Assembly (NCBI GenBank): GCA_964217345.1
Contig: CAXPJI010000017.1
Span: 1-43,549 of the forward strand
Length of the DNA stretch: 43,549 nucleotides
DNA from: UBA3478 sp964217345
GTDB taxonomy: Bacteria; Bacteroidota; Bacteroidia; Flavobacteriales; Flavobacteriaceae
Direction: 5' to 3'
Part shown: positions 23,754 through 32,539 of the stretch, piece by piece
Position numbering within the stretch: position 1 is the stretch's first letter
How the letters are laid out: every line of letters starts with the position of its first letter
Program-made: the position numbers and the translations under genes
The notes under the pieces: generated by a model
Told to the model about the DNA's origin: nothing
The model's input: only the letters and a program-made list of their open reading frames with translations
Database searches by the model: none

Positions 23754-26158
23754 GGTTTTAATTGCGTTGTTGATGTAATTGCACTTGTGGGTTGTGCGTT
23801 CGGCAGATAAATCAGTTCGTAATAGTCGCCGGCCGCCCATGTGTCGATCATTGAGTCGTAATAGCGGCTACCAGGATTACCCGATTGTCCGCCCGGATAA
23901 ACCCCCATTGCTTTAGTTTCTGAACTTAGTTCAACGATCATACGCCATGAAGGGCCATGAGTTTTACTGGTTGCATTTACGATGCTTTTATTACCTCCGA
24001 TAGGAATGTCAAAACGAGAAAATGCAGGTAGGGCTTGTAGGAGGTGTCCGACCTGCGTACCCTTATAAGCGGCCCAGTCTAAGGACTTCCCAGTTTTCTT
24101 ATACGCATCTAGTTTCTTAACAGCTTCTTTGAATGCCAGTCGAGCCAGTGCCGAGGCATCTTCAGTTTCTGAAGTGCTTTTTAGGTCAAAAAACGAATGA
24201 TCAGCGTGGTATTTAGTCAGCCATATCGTCTGGTAGCTATCTGGTAGCTGTAAGGCTAGTTCGCTTTCGCGAAGCTCATCCCAAACCATTTTATAATACT
24301 CATCCCAAACTACTTCAAAAATTGAGGCGCCGATAGCATCGGTATGGTTGTAATAATCCCAAGACGACAAGGTGCTATAATAAGCCTCTGAACTATTATT
24401 GACCTCTGATTCAATCATCGATAAGAAGGCAGGTAAAATCTCTGCAGCCTTTAGGTTGTAATTGTTGTTGTGAAGGTCTTTGAAGTCTTTTACAGAGAAC
24501 TTTTCTTTTGATCTGAAATAGTCGTTAATCACTCGATTGCGATACGTTTCATAGGTTGGGTCATAAACGTAGTAAGGGTAGTTCTCATCGGTCGGATGCT
24601 GATTCGCCGAACTCACAAATCCCCTCTCTGGATTACGTACATGCGGATTATGCTCTTGCGGAATAAAGGATTGCCATTCGTTTTGAGGGTTGGTGCCATC
24701 CATTACGAATTTGCCTTGCTCATTGAACTTATTGGCAATTTTACCTTGAATCCAAAGGGCAATGTCATTGTCTTTTGATGCGAAAATGAAATTCTGAGCA
24801 GGTGCGGTGTAGGTAGAAACTGCTGCCACATACTCCTCGTAGTTTTTAGCACGATTAAGACCTAGAAACGTGTTTTGGTTAGAGTTGGGAAGGTGTCCGA
24901 TCCACTTCATTGCTAGGTTTTCTCTCCCGTTTCCTTTGAAGGTTTCGTCGTAGGTTATTGGGCCATAATGAGTGTATCTAACCGTATCTAGAACTGGGCT
25001 AGCTCCTTTCACCTTAATGGTTTCAACCACCTCTCGAATGTCGCGCCACTGGTCTCCATATCGATAGCGTTTTTTACTTTCATCTTCGAACTCAATTCGA
25101 TACCAGTCTTTCACATCTCGTGTTGCATTGGTGACTCCCCATGCGATGCGGTCGTTAAATCCGATAATTACGCCTAGGGCTCCAGGTAGTGTTGCTCCCA
25201 TTACATTGTGGTCTGGTGCAGAGAGCTGCATTACATACCATATTGAAGGAAGATTTAATCCTAAATGCGGGTCATTGGCTAGAAGCGGATTCCCACTTTC
25301 TGAGTGTTCCCCATTTACCGCCCAGTTATTACTCCCGTTATCTGGGTCTGGTTTTTCTAATACTTCATGTGTTTGAACAATAGCCTTAGAAACTCCTTCA
25401 GGACCTTCGGGTCTTTCTACCTTGCCGAAGTCGCTCCAATCTCTTTCTCTTGGGATCACCGGGTCTTGATCAGCGATGAAATCGGGAAATAATAGATCGA
25501 ACGTTTCTCTTCCGAATAGACTTAAGAAGTTGGTGTTTTCGAGATCCTCGTCGCGTCCGGCCAACATATCGGTCATGTACATGAGAAGTAAGGCCGACTT
25601 TTCAGGTTGCCAAGTTTCTGGAGCATAGCCTAGAAGTTTGTATTCTACCGGATACTGTTCAGGAGTCAGCGAAGCAATATAATCGTTAACCCCGTTGCTG
25701 TATGCGTATAGTCTTTCAGAAAGCAAAGGATCTTTTAGCATTTCGTTGATGGCATTTTGCGCTCCGAACACCATTCCCTTTCTGCGTTGTCCTCGGTCAT
25801 ATTCGATGGCTTTTTCTCCGATGATTTCAGAGAGACGTCCGGCCGCAGCGTAGGTTTGAAATTCCATCTGCCATAAGCGATGCATCGCAGTAATGTATCC
25901 TTGAGTATAGTAGAGGTCTTCGTCGTTTTGAGCGAAAATGTGCGGAATTAATTCTGAGTCGTAATGAACGGTCACTTCTGATCGAAGGCCATCTAGTTGC
26001 ATGGTTGTCTCAGGAGATTCGCTTTGGTCGTTTTGCCAAAAACCCGTTTGAGGGCTCATGAAATTACCTAGGGCAGGTAGTGTTCCCCAGCCACGATTTG
26101 CAGCATAAACTAAAAAAAGAGTGAGCGCTGCACTGAATATGAATTTTATCAATTTCAT
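23750..26158 (-). CDS. Penicillin acylase family Ntn-hydrolase
   Basis: 802 residues, the usual length for this family. An N-terminal signal or anchor is followed by the alpha-chain region (VTVHYDSELIPHIFAQNDEDLYY; QGYITAMHRLWQMEF) and a spacer. The self-cleavage site is GSNNWAV: Ser276, after Gly275, would become the N-terminal nucleophile of the beta chain, with downstream ANDPHLGL and GFNDRIAWGVTN. These periplasmic enzymes hydrolyse amide bonds in N-acyl substrates such as N-acyl homoserine lactones, beta-lactams or acyl amino acids; the substrate cannot be told. It is flanked in the same direction by MBL-fold and DUF3667 genes upstream and a 4-bp-overlapping membrane protein downstream. 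Confidence 0.9.
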   Translation of the reverse strand: MKLIKFIFSAALTLFLVYAANRGWGTLPALGNFMSPQTGFWQNDQSESPETTMQLDGLRSEVTVHYDSELIPHIFAQNDEDLYYTQGYITAMHRLWQMEFQTYAAAGRLSEIIGEKAIEYDRGQRRKGMVFGAQNAINEMLKDPLLSERLYAYSNGVNDYIASLTPEQYPVEYKLLGYAPETWQPEKSALLLMYMTDMLAGRDEDLENTNFLSLFGRETFDLLFPDFIADQDPVIPRERDWSDFGKVERPEGPEGVSKAIVQTHEVLEKPDPDNGSNNWAVNGEHSESGNPLLANDPHLGLNLPSIWYVMQLSAPDHNVMGATLPGALGVIIGFNDRIAWGVTNATRDVKDWYRIEFEDESKKRYRYGDQWRDIREVVETIKVKGASPVLDTVRYTHYGPITYDETFKGNGRENLAMKWIGHLPNSNQNTFLGLNRAKNYEEYVAAVSTYTAPAQNFIFASKDNDIALWIQGKIANKFNEQGKFVMDGTNPQNEWQSFIPQEHNPHVRNPERGFVSSANQHPTDENYPYYVYDPTYETYRNRVINDYFRSKEKFSVKDFKDLHNNNYNLKAAEILPAFLSMIESEVNNSSEAYYSTLSSWDYYNHTDAIGASIFEVVWDEYYKMVWDELRESELALQLPDSYQTIWLTKYHADHSFFDLKSTSETEDASALARLAFKEAVKKLDAYKKTGKSLDWAAYKGTQVGHLLQALPAFSRFDIPIGGNKSIVNATSKTHGPSWRMIVELSSETKAMGVYPGGQSGNPGSRYYDSMIDTWAAGDYYELIYLPNAQPTSAITSTTQLKP

Positions 26159-26201
26159 TGAAAGAGCGATTAATAAGGTTCTACAAGATAGTATTTACGA
26201 A

Positions 26202-27215
26202 TTATAGATTGAAGAAGGCGAATACTAATAACAGCGCAAACACCACCATAAACACGATGGATTGTAAGAAACTAGTCAAGAAGAAAAACAACAAGGTCTT
26301 CGGCCAACCTTTCTCAAAGAATCGCTTGAAACTAATGAGATAATAGATGAACCAACTCAACCCTAGAAGGCCTGAAATTAAACTAAACAATGACCAATTG
26401 GTTCTTGAGGCTAGCAGTTCGAGGCCTTTTTGAATAAACAGCAGAATGAAAAAACTGGTGGCAATGTGTAACACAAAAATCAAGTGATCAATATACCAGT
26501 AGTGTTTTCTTCTAATAAAAACCAATTTTAGAATCAGCGCTAGAAGGGGAAGTGTGATGAAAAGTACTTGAGGTAAGCGGTTTAAAATTTCCTCACCAAA
26601 GGCCTGAATGAACCCTTTCTGTCCTTCATACTTGTCTTTGATTTGATAGAATTTTTCTACAAATTTCAATTCGAAAGAACTGCTTCGCTCCTCGGACTTT
26701 AAGGTCAGTTGATTGCTCAGATATTCTTCGTAAGACTCGAAATCACTTTCTAAATTGACAATCGAATCGCTTTCTCTCATTCGCTTTCCAGCTTCAAGCC
26801 CTTCAGAAAACCCTTTCGCAAAGTCTACTGCTTCAGGTGCTGAATCTTCAGGAGGTGATCCAATGGAGATTATATTTCCTTTTTCGTCACCCCCGGCAAT
26901 ATCGATAAGATCTGGATTAGAAAAGGTGCTACTAAATAAAAAGAAGATCGCAGAGGTAAAGAGATAAAACTGAACAGGGTTCACATAGCTGCTCCGCTTG
27001 CCCTCCATGTAAGCTAGTGTTAAAGCGGCCGGCTTGCTAAAAAGAAGGCGAATCGATAAAATGAGTCTGCCGTCGTAATTTAAAAGGCCACTAAAAAACT
27101 GACCCAACAATTGCCAGACACTAAGTTTTTGTGGTCGATCTTCTTGACCGCAGCTGCTACAGAATTTACCGGTTAGTGGTGCATTACAGTTTAGGCAGGT
27201 TGTTCGGTTTTCCAT
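26202..27215 (-). CDS. DUF3667 membrane protein with N-terminal zinc ribbon
   Basis: 337 residues. The N-terminal zinc-ribbon motif C-x2-C-x8-C-x2-C lies at residues 7-22 (CLNCNAPLTGKFCSSC). The DUF3667 core follows: LLNYDGRLILSIRLLFSKPA, then GKRSSYVNPVQFYLF and a transmembrane helix. After a soluble acidic stretch (about 110-210) come four further transmembrane helices. DUF3667 proteins are frequent in Bacteroidota and have no known function. The start is 4 bp after the MBL-fold stop and the stop is 43 bp before the acylase start, so an operon is likely. Confidence 0.85.
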   Translation of the reverse strand: MENRTTCLNCNAPLTGKFCSSCGQEDRPQKLSVWQLLGQFFSGLLNYDGRLILSIRLLFSKPAALTLAYMEGKRSSYVNPVQFYLFTSAIFFLFSSTFSNPDLIDIAGGDEKGNIISIGSPPEDSAPEAVDFAKGFSEGLEAGKRMRESDSIVNLESDFESYEEYLSNQLTLKSEERSSSFELKFVEKFYQIKDKYEGQKGFIQAFGEEILNRLPQVLFITLPLLALILKLVFIRRKHYWYIDHLIFVLHIATSFFILLFIQKGLELLASRTNWSLFSLISGLLGLSWFIYYLISFKRFFEKGWPKTLLFFFLTSFLQSIVFMVVFALLLVFAFFNL

Positions 27216-27219
27216 TGCT

Positions 27220-28101
27220 TTAATCGGCCGTTTCGTAAACAGATCGTATGAAGGCCTCAGGTCCTATGAAACCAGTTCCGTAGGTGCCGTCCCATTCTGC
27301 CAGAGGTTCTAAATCGATGACTTCTTCAACACTCTTACCTTCATTTCGTAACTCAACGATAAGTTCTCTAAATAGATCGAGTAGATTGGCGTAGTCGACC
27401 AACTCCTTTTTATTAGCCACCTGGCCATGACCTGGGATGATTACGGTTTGATCATCAATCATACTTGCTGCCATATAGAGGTTGGTGATCATGCCGTCGA
27501 TATCTCCGCCTGAGCTTATATCTACATAAGGATACCGACCGTTGAAGAAATTGTCTCCGAGATGAATCACATTTTCAGTGATGAAGTAATAGAAACTATC
27601 TCCGTCAGTATGTGCGTCGTTCACATGAAAAGCATGGATCTCAGCATCATCTCGATACCTCAGTTTCATTTGATCAGAAAAGCTGATGGTCGGAAGCGCT
27701 TCTAATTCTGCAGGCGGCGTATTTCTTCTAGCTGATTGTTGTCCCGATTTTAATCGATCATAAACGCGATCGTTTGCAATGATGGTAGCTCCTTTTCTCG
27801 CGAAATTGATGTTTCCCCCCGTATGATCCCCGTGCCAGTGCGTATTTAACACGTAAGCGATAGGCTTAGGATTAATGTTTTTAATGGAAAATTCGATTTT
27901 GTCGCTCAAAGGAGCGAACTGATCATCGATTATATAGTTTTGATTTTCGCCGGTGATTAGGGCGATGTTACCCCCACTTCCGAAAAGAACGTAAACATGG
28001 TCAGACACTTTTACGGGTTCGATTTGAACTCCATCAAAATTTCTTTGGGCCACTAAACCAAGGCTTACGGCCGAAAAAATAAACGTGAAAATCGATTTCA
28101 T
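27220..28101 (-). CDS. Exported metallo-beta-lactamase-fold hydrolase
   Basis: 293 residues with a signal peptide cut near LVAQR. The zinc-binding set of the MBL fold is complete: H88-W-H90-G-D92-H93, H164 in NDAHTDGD, D183 in LGDNFFNG and H225 in IPGHG. The HWHGDHTGGN and LGDNFFNGRYPYVD blocks belong to a large family of periplasmic MBL-fold hydrolases distinct from classical B1 beta-lactamases. Substrate unknown. It is the first gene of a run with DUF3667, penicillin acylase and a small membrane protein. The next gene (histidine phosphatase) is divergent, leaving only about 54 bp for both promoters. Confidence 0.85.
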   Translation of the reverse strand: MKSIFTFIFSAVSLGLVAQRNFDGVQIEPVKVSDHVYVLFGSGGNIALITGENQNYIIDDQFAPLSDKIEFSIKNINPKPIAYVLNTHWHGDHTGGNINFARKGATIIANDRVYDRLKSGQQSARRNTPPAELEALPTISFSDQMKLRYRDDAEIHAFHVNDAHTDGDSFYYFITENVIHLGDNFFNGRYPYVDISSGGDIDGMITNLYMAASMIDDQTVIIPGHGQVANKKELVDYANLLDLFRELIVELRNEGKSVEEVIDLEPLAEWDGTYGTGFIGPEAFIRSVYETAD

Positions 28102-28155
28102 ATTCGGTATTTTTGGAAAAGTTAGCCATTAATTTTCAGCAAATAAGTGCTCATT

Positions 28156-28671
28156 ATGAAAAACACCTTCTTACTTCTTAGTCTCGTTTTTACCATTGTT
28201 TCTTGTCAAAATGTGGAAGAAACCCATGAAGACCATTCGATCACTACCATTTATTTAATTCGACATGCTGAAAAAGATCGCTCTGATAAAGAGAATAGAG
28301 ATCCTGAACTCACCGAAGAAGGAAAGCAGCGCGCCGAAAGATGGGCTGAGGTATTAGGCCTCTCTAAAATGGATGCAGTTTATAGCACCAACTATCAAAG
28401 AACCCTACAGACAGCAGCTCCTACAGCCATGCGTAACGGTCTAGAAATTCAGACTTATGAACCGAACAACTTGAATATTGATTCAATCGCTACGGTACAT
28501 AAAGGAGAGCGTATTTTGATTGTGGGTCATTCAAATACGACTCCGATGCTTGTGAATCGTGCACTAGGAGAAGAGCGATTTGAATGGATTGAAGATACGG
28601 TTAACGGAAATCTATTTGTGCTCACCATCACCTCATCGGCCAAAGGTGTTCAGGTGTTGTCAATTGAATGA
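28156..28671 (+). CDS. Histidine phosphatase family lipoprotein
   Basis: 171 residues from the ATG at 28156; the in-frame GTG three codons upstream is less likely. A lipoprotein signal (IVSC, Cys17) is followed by the phosphoglycerate mutase-like domain: catalytic R36-H37 in LIRHAEK, a further active-site arginine at R82 in YQRTLQTA, and H125 in GHSNT. SixA-sized branch-2-like histidine phosphatases act on small phosphoesters or phosphoproteins; an exported lipid-anchored form suggests a small periplasmic substrate. It is the first of three overlapping genes (ATGA overlap with the next). Confidence 0.85.
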   Translation: MKNTFLLLSLVFTIVSCQNVEETHEDHSITTIYLIRHAEKDRSDKENRDPELTEEGKQRAERWAEVLGLSKMDAVYSTNYQRTLQTAAPTAMRNGLEIQTYEPNNLNIDSIATVHKGERILIVGHSNTTPMLVNRALGEERFEWIEDTVNGNLFVLTITSSAKGVQVLSIE

Positions 28672-29072
28672 GCTACTCTGTTCGAGATAAAATCAGTGCT
28701 GCCCTCGGATTATTTTTCTTAACCCTCTCAGGGAGTTTTTATCTGTTTTTTCGAAACCACCTCTTTGGTGCTCCAACTTGGCCTTCAATGGTTAAAGAGC
28801 TCACCCGAAATGAATGGGGGAGGTTCGCCTTATATACCTTGCCAGACCTTTTTTGGGTAGCCGCCTTTCTTTTTTTCACTGAACTTGGAACTTATACCTC
28901 TGCCCTTTCGAAGCGACTATTTCAGTGGAGCATTCCACTTTTTGGGGTTGTTCAAGAAATAGGTCAATACGTTGATTTTCTAGACGGAACCTTCGATATC
29001 GCCGACCTTTTGGGTTATCTTGTAGTTCCAATTATTTATCAAACCCTAAAAATTTGGACCCATGAAAAATAG
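28668..29072 (+). CDS. VanZ-like small membrane protein
   Basis: 134 residues with about four transmembrane helices. The segment VVQEIGQYVDFLDGTFDIADLLGY resembles the VanZ-like pattern (E-x2-Q followed by G-T-F-D-x2-D-x3-Y before a last helix). VanZ-like proteins are mostly uncharacterised. The start overlaps the histidine phosphatase stop by 4 bp, and its end overlaps the next gene by 11 bp, so the three are almost certainly one transcript. Confidence 0.6.
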   Translation: MSYSVRDKISAALGLFFLTLSGSFYLFFRNHLFGAPTWPSMVKELTRNEWGRFALYTLPDLFWVAAFLFFTELGTYTSALSKRLFQWSIPLFGVVQEIGQYVDFLDGTFDIADLLGYLVVPIIYQTLKIWTHEK

Positions 29073-29469
29073 ATTTAAAGCAATGCTTTTTGGATTTTTT
29101 GCGATCGTAGCGATGGCAAGTACTACAGATATTGAAACCACGAAAATCACATCTGAAACTCCGGTAGACATTGAAGTAAGCGCTAGAAAACTTTATGCTG
29201 ACTACCAGGCTAATGAAATCGCTGCAGATGAGACCTATAATGGAAAGATTCTACAAGTGAGCGGAACGATTAGAGATATAGGAAATGACTTGCTTGATAA
29301 CGCGTACATCACTATTGCAGGAGATCAATACTTTGGAGATGTTCAATGTTTTATCGCCGATAAATCGGTAGTGGCTAACCTGCGCAAAGGAGCAAGAATT
29401 ACCGTTAAAGGAGAGTGTGATGGTCTTTTAATGAATGTTATTCTTCAGCGCGCTATTGTGGTAGACTAG
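29062..29469 (+). CDS. Exported OB-fold (tRNA_anti-like) protein
   Basis: 135 residues. An N-terminal signal peptide or anchor ends around AMASTTD. The remainder, with SARKLYADYQANEIAADETYNGK, then LQVSGTIRDIG, IAGDQYFGDVQCFI and KGARITVKGECDG, matches the periplasmic OB_MYOB/tRNA_anti-like family. These proteins have an OB-like barrel of unknown ligand. It overlaps the VanZ-like gene by 11 bp. Its stop lies 3 bp from the stop of the convergent M20 peptidase, with no terminator visible. Confidence 0.75.
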   Translation: MKNRFKAMLFGFFAIVAMASTTDIETTKITSETPVDIEVSARKLYADYQANEIAADETYNGKILQVSGTIRDIGNDLLDNAYITIAGDQYFGDVQCFIADKSVVANLRKGARITVKGECDGLLMNVILQRAIVVD

Positions 29470-29472
29470 GTG

Positions 29473-30777
29473 CTACTGAATCAATCGATATATTAAAATA
29501 GCCGTGCGCTTGGTAAGCGCTTCGAAGGTTTTCAGGTTAACAGTTTCGTTCGGCGTGTGTGCCCCGCTACCCATACTTCCTAACCCACCTAGTGCGGCAT
29601 CCACATAAGAGGCTGCGAAAGAAATGTCTGCTGCACCTCTTCGTCCTGGGTCATAAGCCTTGACTTCACCTTGACCTAAATCTTGGCTTACTTCACTCAA
29701 GAGCTCCAGTAGTTCTAGATTGCCTTCTGTTGGAGGCATTGCCGGATACGAATCTTTGAATTCAATACTTGCCGAGGTTTGAGGGAGATTACCCGTTTCG
29801 ACGATGGCTCGCATTTTTGCTCTGGCCCGTTCTTTCTGATCTTCAGTTATAAAACGTAAGCCTCCGCGAACTTCGGCCTGTTGAGCTACCACGTTTGTTT
29901 TTCCGAATACTTCTGCCTGACCGGTTGTTGCATCGTAATTCATAAAGGTTCCACCATACAGAATCCCTGGGTTGAAAGTCAGGAGGTCTTCACCTCTAAC
30001 TTCTTCGTAAAAGGCATTCAGAATACGACCCATTTCGAAAATTGCACCGGCACCGGTTCGATCAGAGAACACCCCTGAAGAATGCGCGCGCTTGCCTGTA
30101 GTAGTTAAATGCCATCCAGAGGCACCTCTTCGGGCTACTGTGGCATAATCGAATCCGGTAGAAGTCTCATAGCCTAGTGCGATATCGGCATGCTTTGCAG
30201 CCTCAATCAGCGAGTGTCTTGAGATGGATAATGGTTTTCCAGTACTTTCCTCGTCTCCGGTAAATATCACCTGAATGTCTGCGTTTTCTAAAACACCAGC
30301 CTCTTTAAGTGCTTTAAGTGCATAGAGAATCATTACGTCACCACCCTTCATATCGTTACCTCCTGGGGCTAGTGCAATACTGTCATTGATTTTTTCGAAG
30401 GTTTGAAAGGGACTGTTTTCTTCAAATACGGTATCGAGGTGCCCGATCAGCAGCAGTTTTTTCCCCTTAGTACCCGTAGTTTTCGCGATAAGATGTCCCG
30501 CTCGATTCATTTCTTCGGGCATGCTTTCCCATTCGGTATTAAAGCCAATGGCCTCAAACCCTTCACTGAAAACAGCTCCTACCTTTTTAACTCCCTCTAG
30601 ATTAAGGCTTCCGCTATTAATATTTACCACCTTTTCTAGAAAATGGATGGCTTCTTCATTATTCGCACTAACGCGCTCGATAATTCGCCGCTCATTGCGA
30701 TTTAGCTTTTGCGCATGAATCGGTGCCAAAACGCTGAAAAGAAAGCTTAAAACTAGGGTAGTATGAATGAGTTTCAT
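29473..30777 (-). CDS. Exported M20 family metallopeptidase (carboxypeptidase G2-like)
   Basis: 434 residues with a signal peptide cut near IHAQK. M20 zinc ligands and catalytic residues: H113-L-D115 in LIGHLDTV, D142 in GGNDMKGG, the E176/E177 pair in TGDEESTG, a late E in LGYETSTG, and H near the C-terminus in GSGAHTPNE. The order and the dimerisation insert match the glutamate carboxypeptidase (CPG2)/ArgE-like branch. It probably releases a C-terminal amino acid or deacylates N-acyl amino acids in the periplasm. Monocistronic; a second M20 peptidase is divergent from it beyond a small Cys-rich gene. Confidence 0.9.
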   Translation of the reverse strand: MKLIHTTLVLSFLFSVLAPIHAQKLNRNERRIIERVSANNEEAIHFLEKVVNINSGSLNLEGVKKVGAVFSEGFEAIGFNTEWESMPEEMNRAGHLIAKTTGTKGKKLLLIGHLDTVFEENSPFQTFEKINDSIALAPGGNDMKGGDVMILYALKALKEAGVLENADIQVIFTGDEESTGKPLSISRHSLIEAAKHADIALGYETSTGFDYATVARRGASGWHLTTTGKRAHSSGVFSDRTGAGAIFEMGRILNAFYEEVRGEDLLTFNPGILYGGTFMNYDATTGQAEVFGKTNVVAQQAEVRGGLRFITEDQKERARAKMRAIVETGNLPQTSASIEFKDSYPAMPPTEGNLELLELLSEVSQDLGQGEVKAYDPGRRGAADISFAASYVDAALGGLGSMGSGAHTPNETVNLKTFEALTKRTAILIYRLIQ

Positions 30778-30824
30778 AGATATCGATTATATTCAAGTTG
30801 TCTAAAACTAAAAAATATATTGCT

Positions 30825-31016
30825 ATGGCTACTTATTCATGTGATTCTTGTGGTATGTCGGTGAACGCCTCTTGTGCTAAATGTGATGTCCCATTAGAAA
30901 ATGGAATGTTGACTTTAGATAATGGGGCTGAAGTTCAGATCTCATTTTGTCCATCTTGTGAAGGAAAAATCAAGTCTCCACAATGTTGTGGGGCTGACAT
31001 GAGCTGCTCGATGTAA
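30825..31016 (+). CDS. Small cysteine-rich zinc-ribbon-like protein
   Basis: 63 residues from the ATG at 30825, with nine cysteines: CxxC pairs at 6/9, 17/20 and 42/45 plus Cys54, 55 and 61. Two zinc ribbons or a compact double-zinc fold are likely. No signal peptide, so cytoplasmic. Function unknown. The stop overlaps the start of the downstream M20 peptidase by one base (TAATG), an unusual coupling of a cytoplasmic metal-binding protein with an exported metallo-enzyme. Confidence 0.7.
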   Translation: MATYSCDSCGMSVNASCAKCDVPLENGMLTLDNGAEVQISFCPSCEGKIKSPQCCGADMSCSM

Positions 31017-32539
31017 TGAAGAAAATTATTTTTATTGGCGCCTTTTTGGCGCCATTTTTCGTTTGTTCACAGCAGCTAGGTGCCAAACAGCTAAATCGTT
31101 TAACTGAACAGCATTGGCACAAGGGTCTTGATTTGCTGCAAGAAATAGTTGCCGTTCCTAACGACGCCGCGATTGCATCAGATTTAGAAGCAACAGAGCA
31201 GTTAATGTCAGAGGCTTTTAGCAGTCGAGGCTTTGAATTAGAGCGCCTAGAGACTGATGGTGTACCTCTTTTGTTGGCTACTTATGAGCCCAAAAAACGT
31301 TTATCGGGCACCACCCTACTCTTGTATTTTCATGCCGATGGTCAGGCGGTAGACCCCTCTAGGTGGTTTCAGAATGACCCGTACGAAATTGTCTTAAAGC
31401 AGCGTTCTAAATCATCAGATTGGGAAACCCTAGACATTGATTTACTGTCTTCTTCGTATGATCCAAACTGGAGACTATACGGTAGGGCTACCTCGGATGC
31501 CAAAGGGCCCATTGCTATGTTTTTAACCGCTTTTGATGCGCTAGCCGCTCAGAATAAGCTCACATTGAACCGAATCAAAGTGGTGATTGATTTGGAGGAG
31601 GAGCAAGGCTCTCCGTCTTTACCTGATGCGGTTACTCGCTACAAAGAAAAATTGATGGCTGATGCGATGCTAATATTTGATGGGCCGAGACATGTTTCTA
31701 ATCGTCCGACCTTAACCTATGGAGCCCGTGGAATCGCTAGTATTACTTTAAAGACTTTTGGCCCAAAGCTACCACAACACAGTGGGCATTATGGCAATTA
31801 TGCTCCGAACCCAGCGCTTGCTTTATCTCAGCTATTGGCCTCTATGAAAGATTCTGAGGGCAGGGTGCTAATTGAAGGTTATTACGATAACATTGTGCTT
31901 AGTGATTACGATAAAGAACAATTGGCAAAGATTCCTGATGACGAGGTTGCTCTTAGAAGCCGGCTAGGTTTTTCAAAGGCTGATAAAGTTGCGGACACCT
32001 ATCAAGAGAGCCTGCAATATCCCTCGTTGAACATTAGAGGATTACAGTCAGCTTATGTAGGGGCTTCAGCAAGAACCATTGTTCCTGCGACTGCTACCGC
32101 TGAGATTGATGTTCGCTTGGTCCCTGAGTCAGACCCTTATCGCTTGATGAAATTAATTAAGGCCCATATCGAAGATCAAGGTTTTACCGTATTAGATCAT
32201 GAACCTACTGACCAGGAGCGACAACAGTTTGATCGCATCGTGCAGTTAAGTTCTAAAGTCTCCTATGCAGCTTTCAGAACGGATATGAACTCGCCGATCG
32301 GAGGTTGGTTACGCACCCAAATGGACCGTGCCGGGTTTGAAAATGTAGTACAACTTCGTCTAATGGGAGGCTCTATTCCTATCTCTCCGTTCGTAGAGGC
32401 TTTAGGAATTGATGCGGTGATTATCCCGACAGTAAATGCCGATAACAATCAGCATAGTCCTAATGAGAATATCCGTTTGGGCAATTTCAGAGAAGGGATA
32501 ACGACGATGCTCAGTCTTCTTAGCGCCCAGGGCTTATAG
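31016..32539 (+). CDS. Exported M20 family metallopeptidase
   Basis: 507 residues. The N-terminal signal is hydrophobic to about residue 18, with a cysteine at 17 (FFVCSQQ) that might act as a lipobox. Zinc and catalytic positions: H106-A-D108 in YFHADGQ, D161 in ATSDAKGP, E194-E196 in DLEEEQGSP, and the late NNQHSPNENI histidine. It is longer than the CPG2-like neighbour and resembles dipeptidase-type M20 enzymes. Start overlaps the Cys-rich gene's stop by one base. The last 20 bp overlap the convergent PIG-L gene. Substrate not determinable. Confidence 0.88.
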   Translation: MKKIIFIGAFLAPFFVCSQQLGAKQLNRLTEQHWHKGLDLLQEIVAVPNDAAIASDLEATEQLMSEAFSSRGFELERLETDGVPLLLATYEPKKRLSGTTLLLYFHADGQAVDPSRWFQNDPYEIVLKQRSKSSDWETLDIDLLSSSYDPNWRLYGRATSDAKGPIAMFLTAFDALAAQNKLTLNRIKVVIDLEEEQGSPSLPDAVTRYKEKLMADAMLIFDGPRHVSNRPTLTYGARGIASITLKTFGPKLPQHSGHYGNYAPNPALALSQLLASMKDSEGRVLIEGYYDNIVLSDYDKEQLAKIPDDEVALRSRLGFSKADKVADTYQESLQYPSLNIRGLQSAYVGASARTIVPATATAEIDVRLVPESDPYRLMKLIKAHIEDQGFTVLDHEPTDQERQQFDRIVQLSSKVSYAAFRTDMNSPIGGWLRTQMDRAGFENVVQLRLMGGSIPISPFVEALGIDAVIIPTVNADNNQHSPNENIRLGNFREGITTMLSLLSAQGL

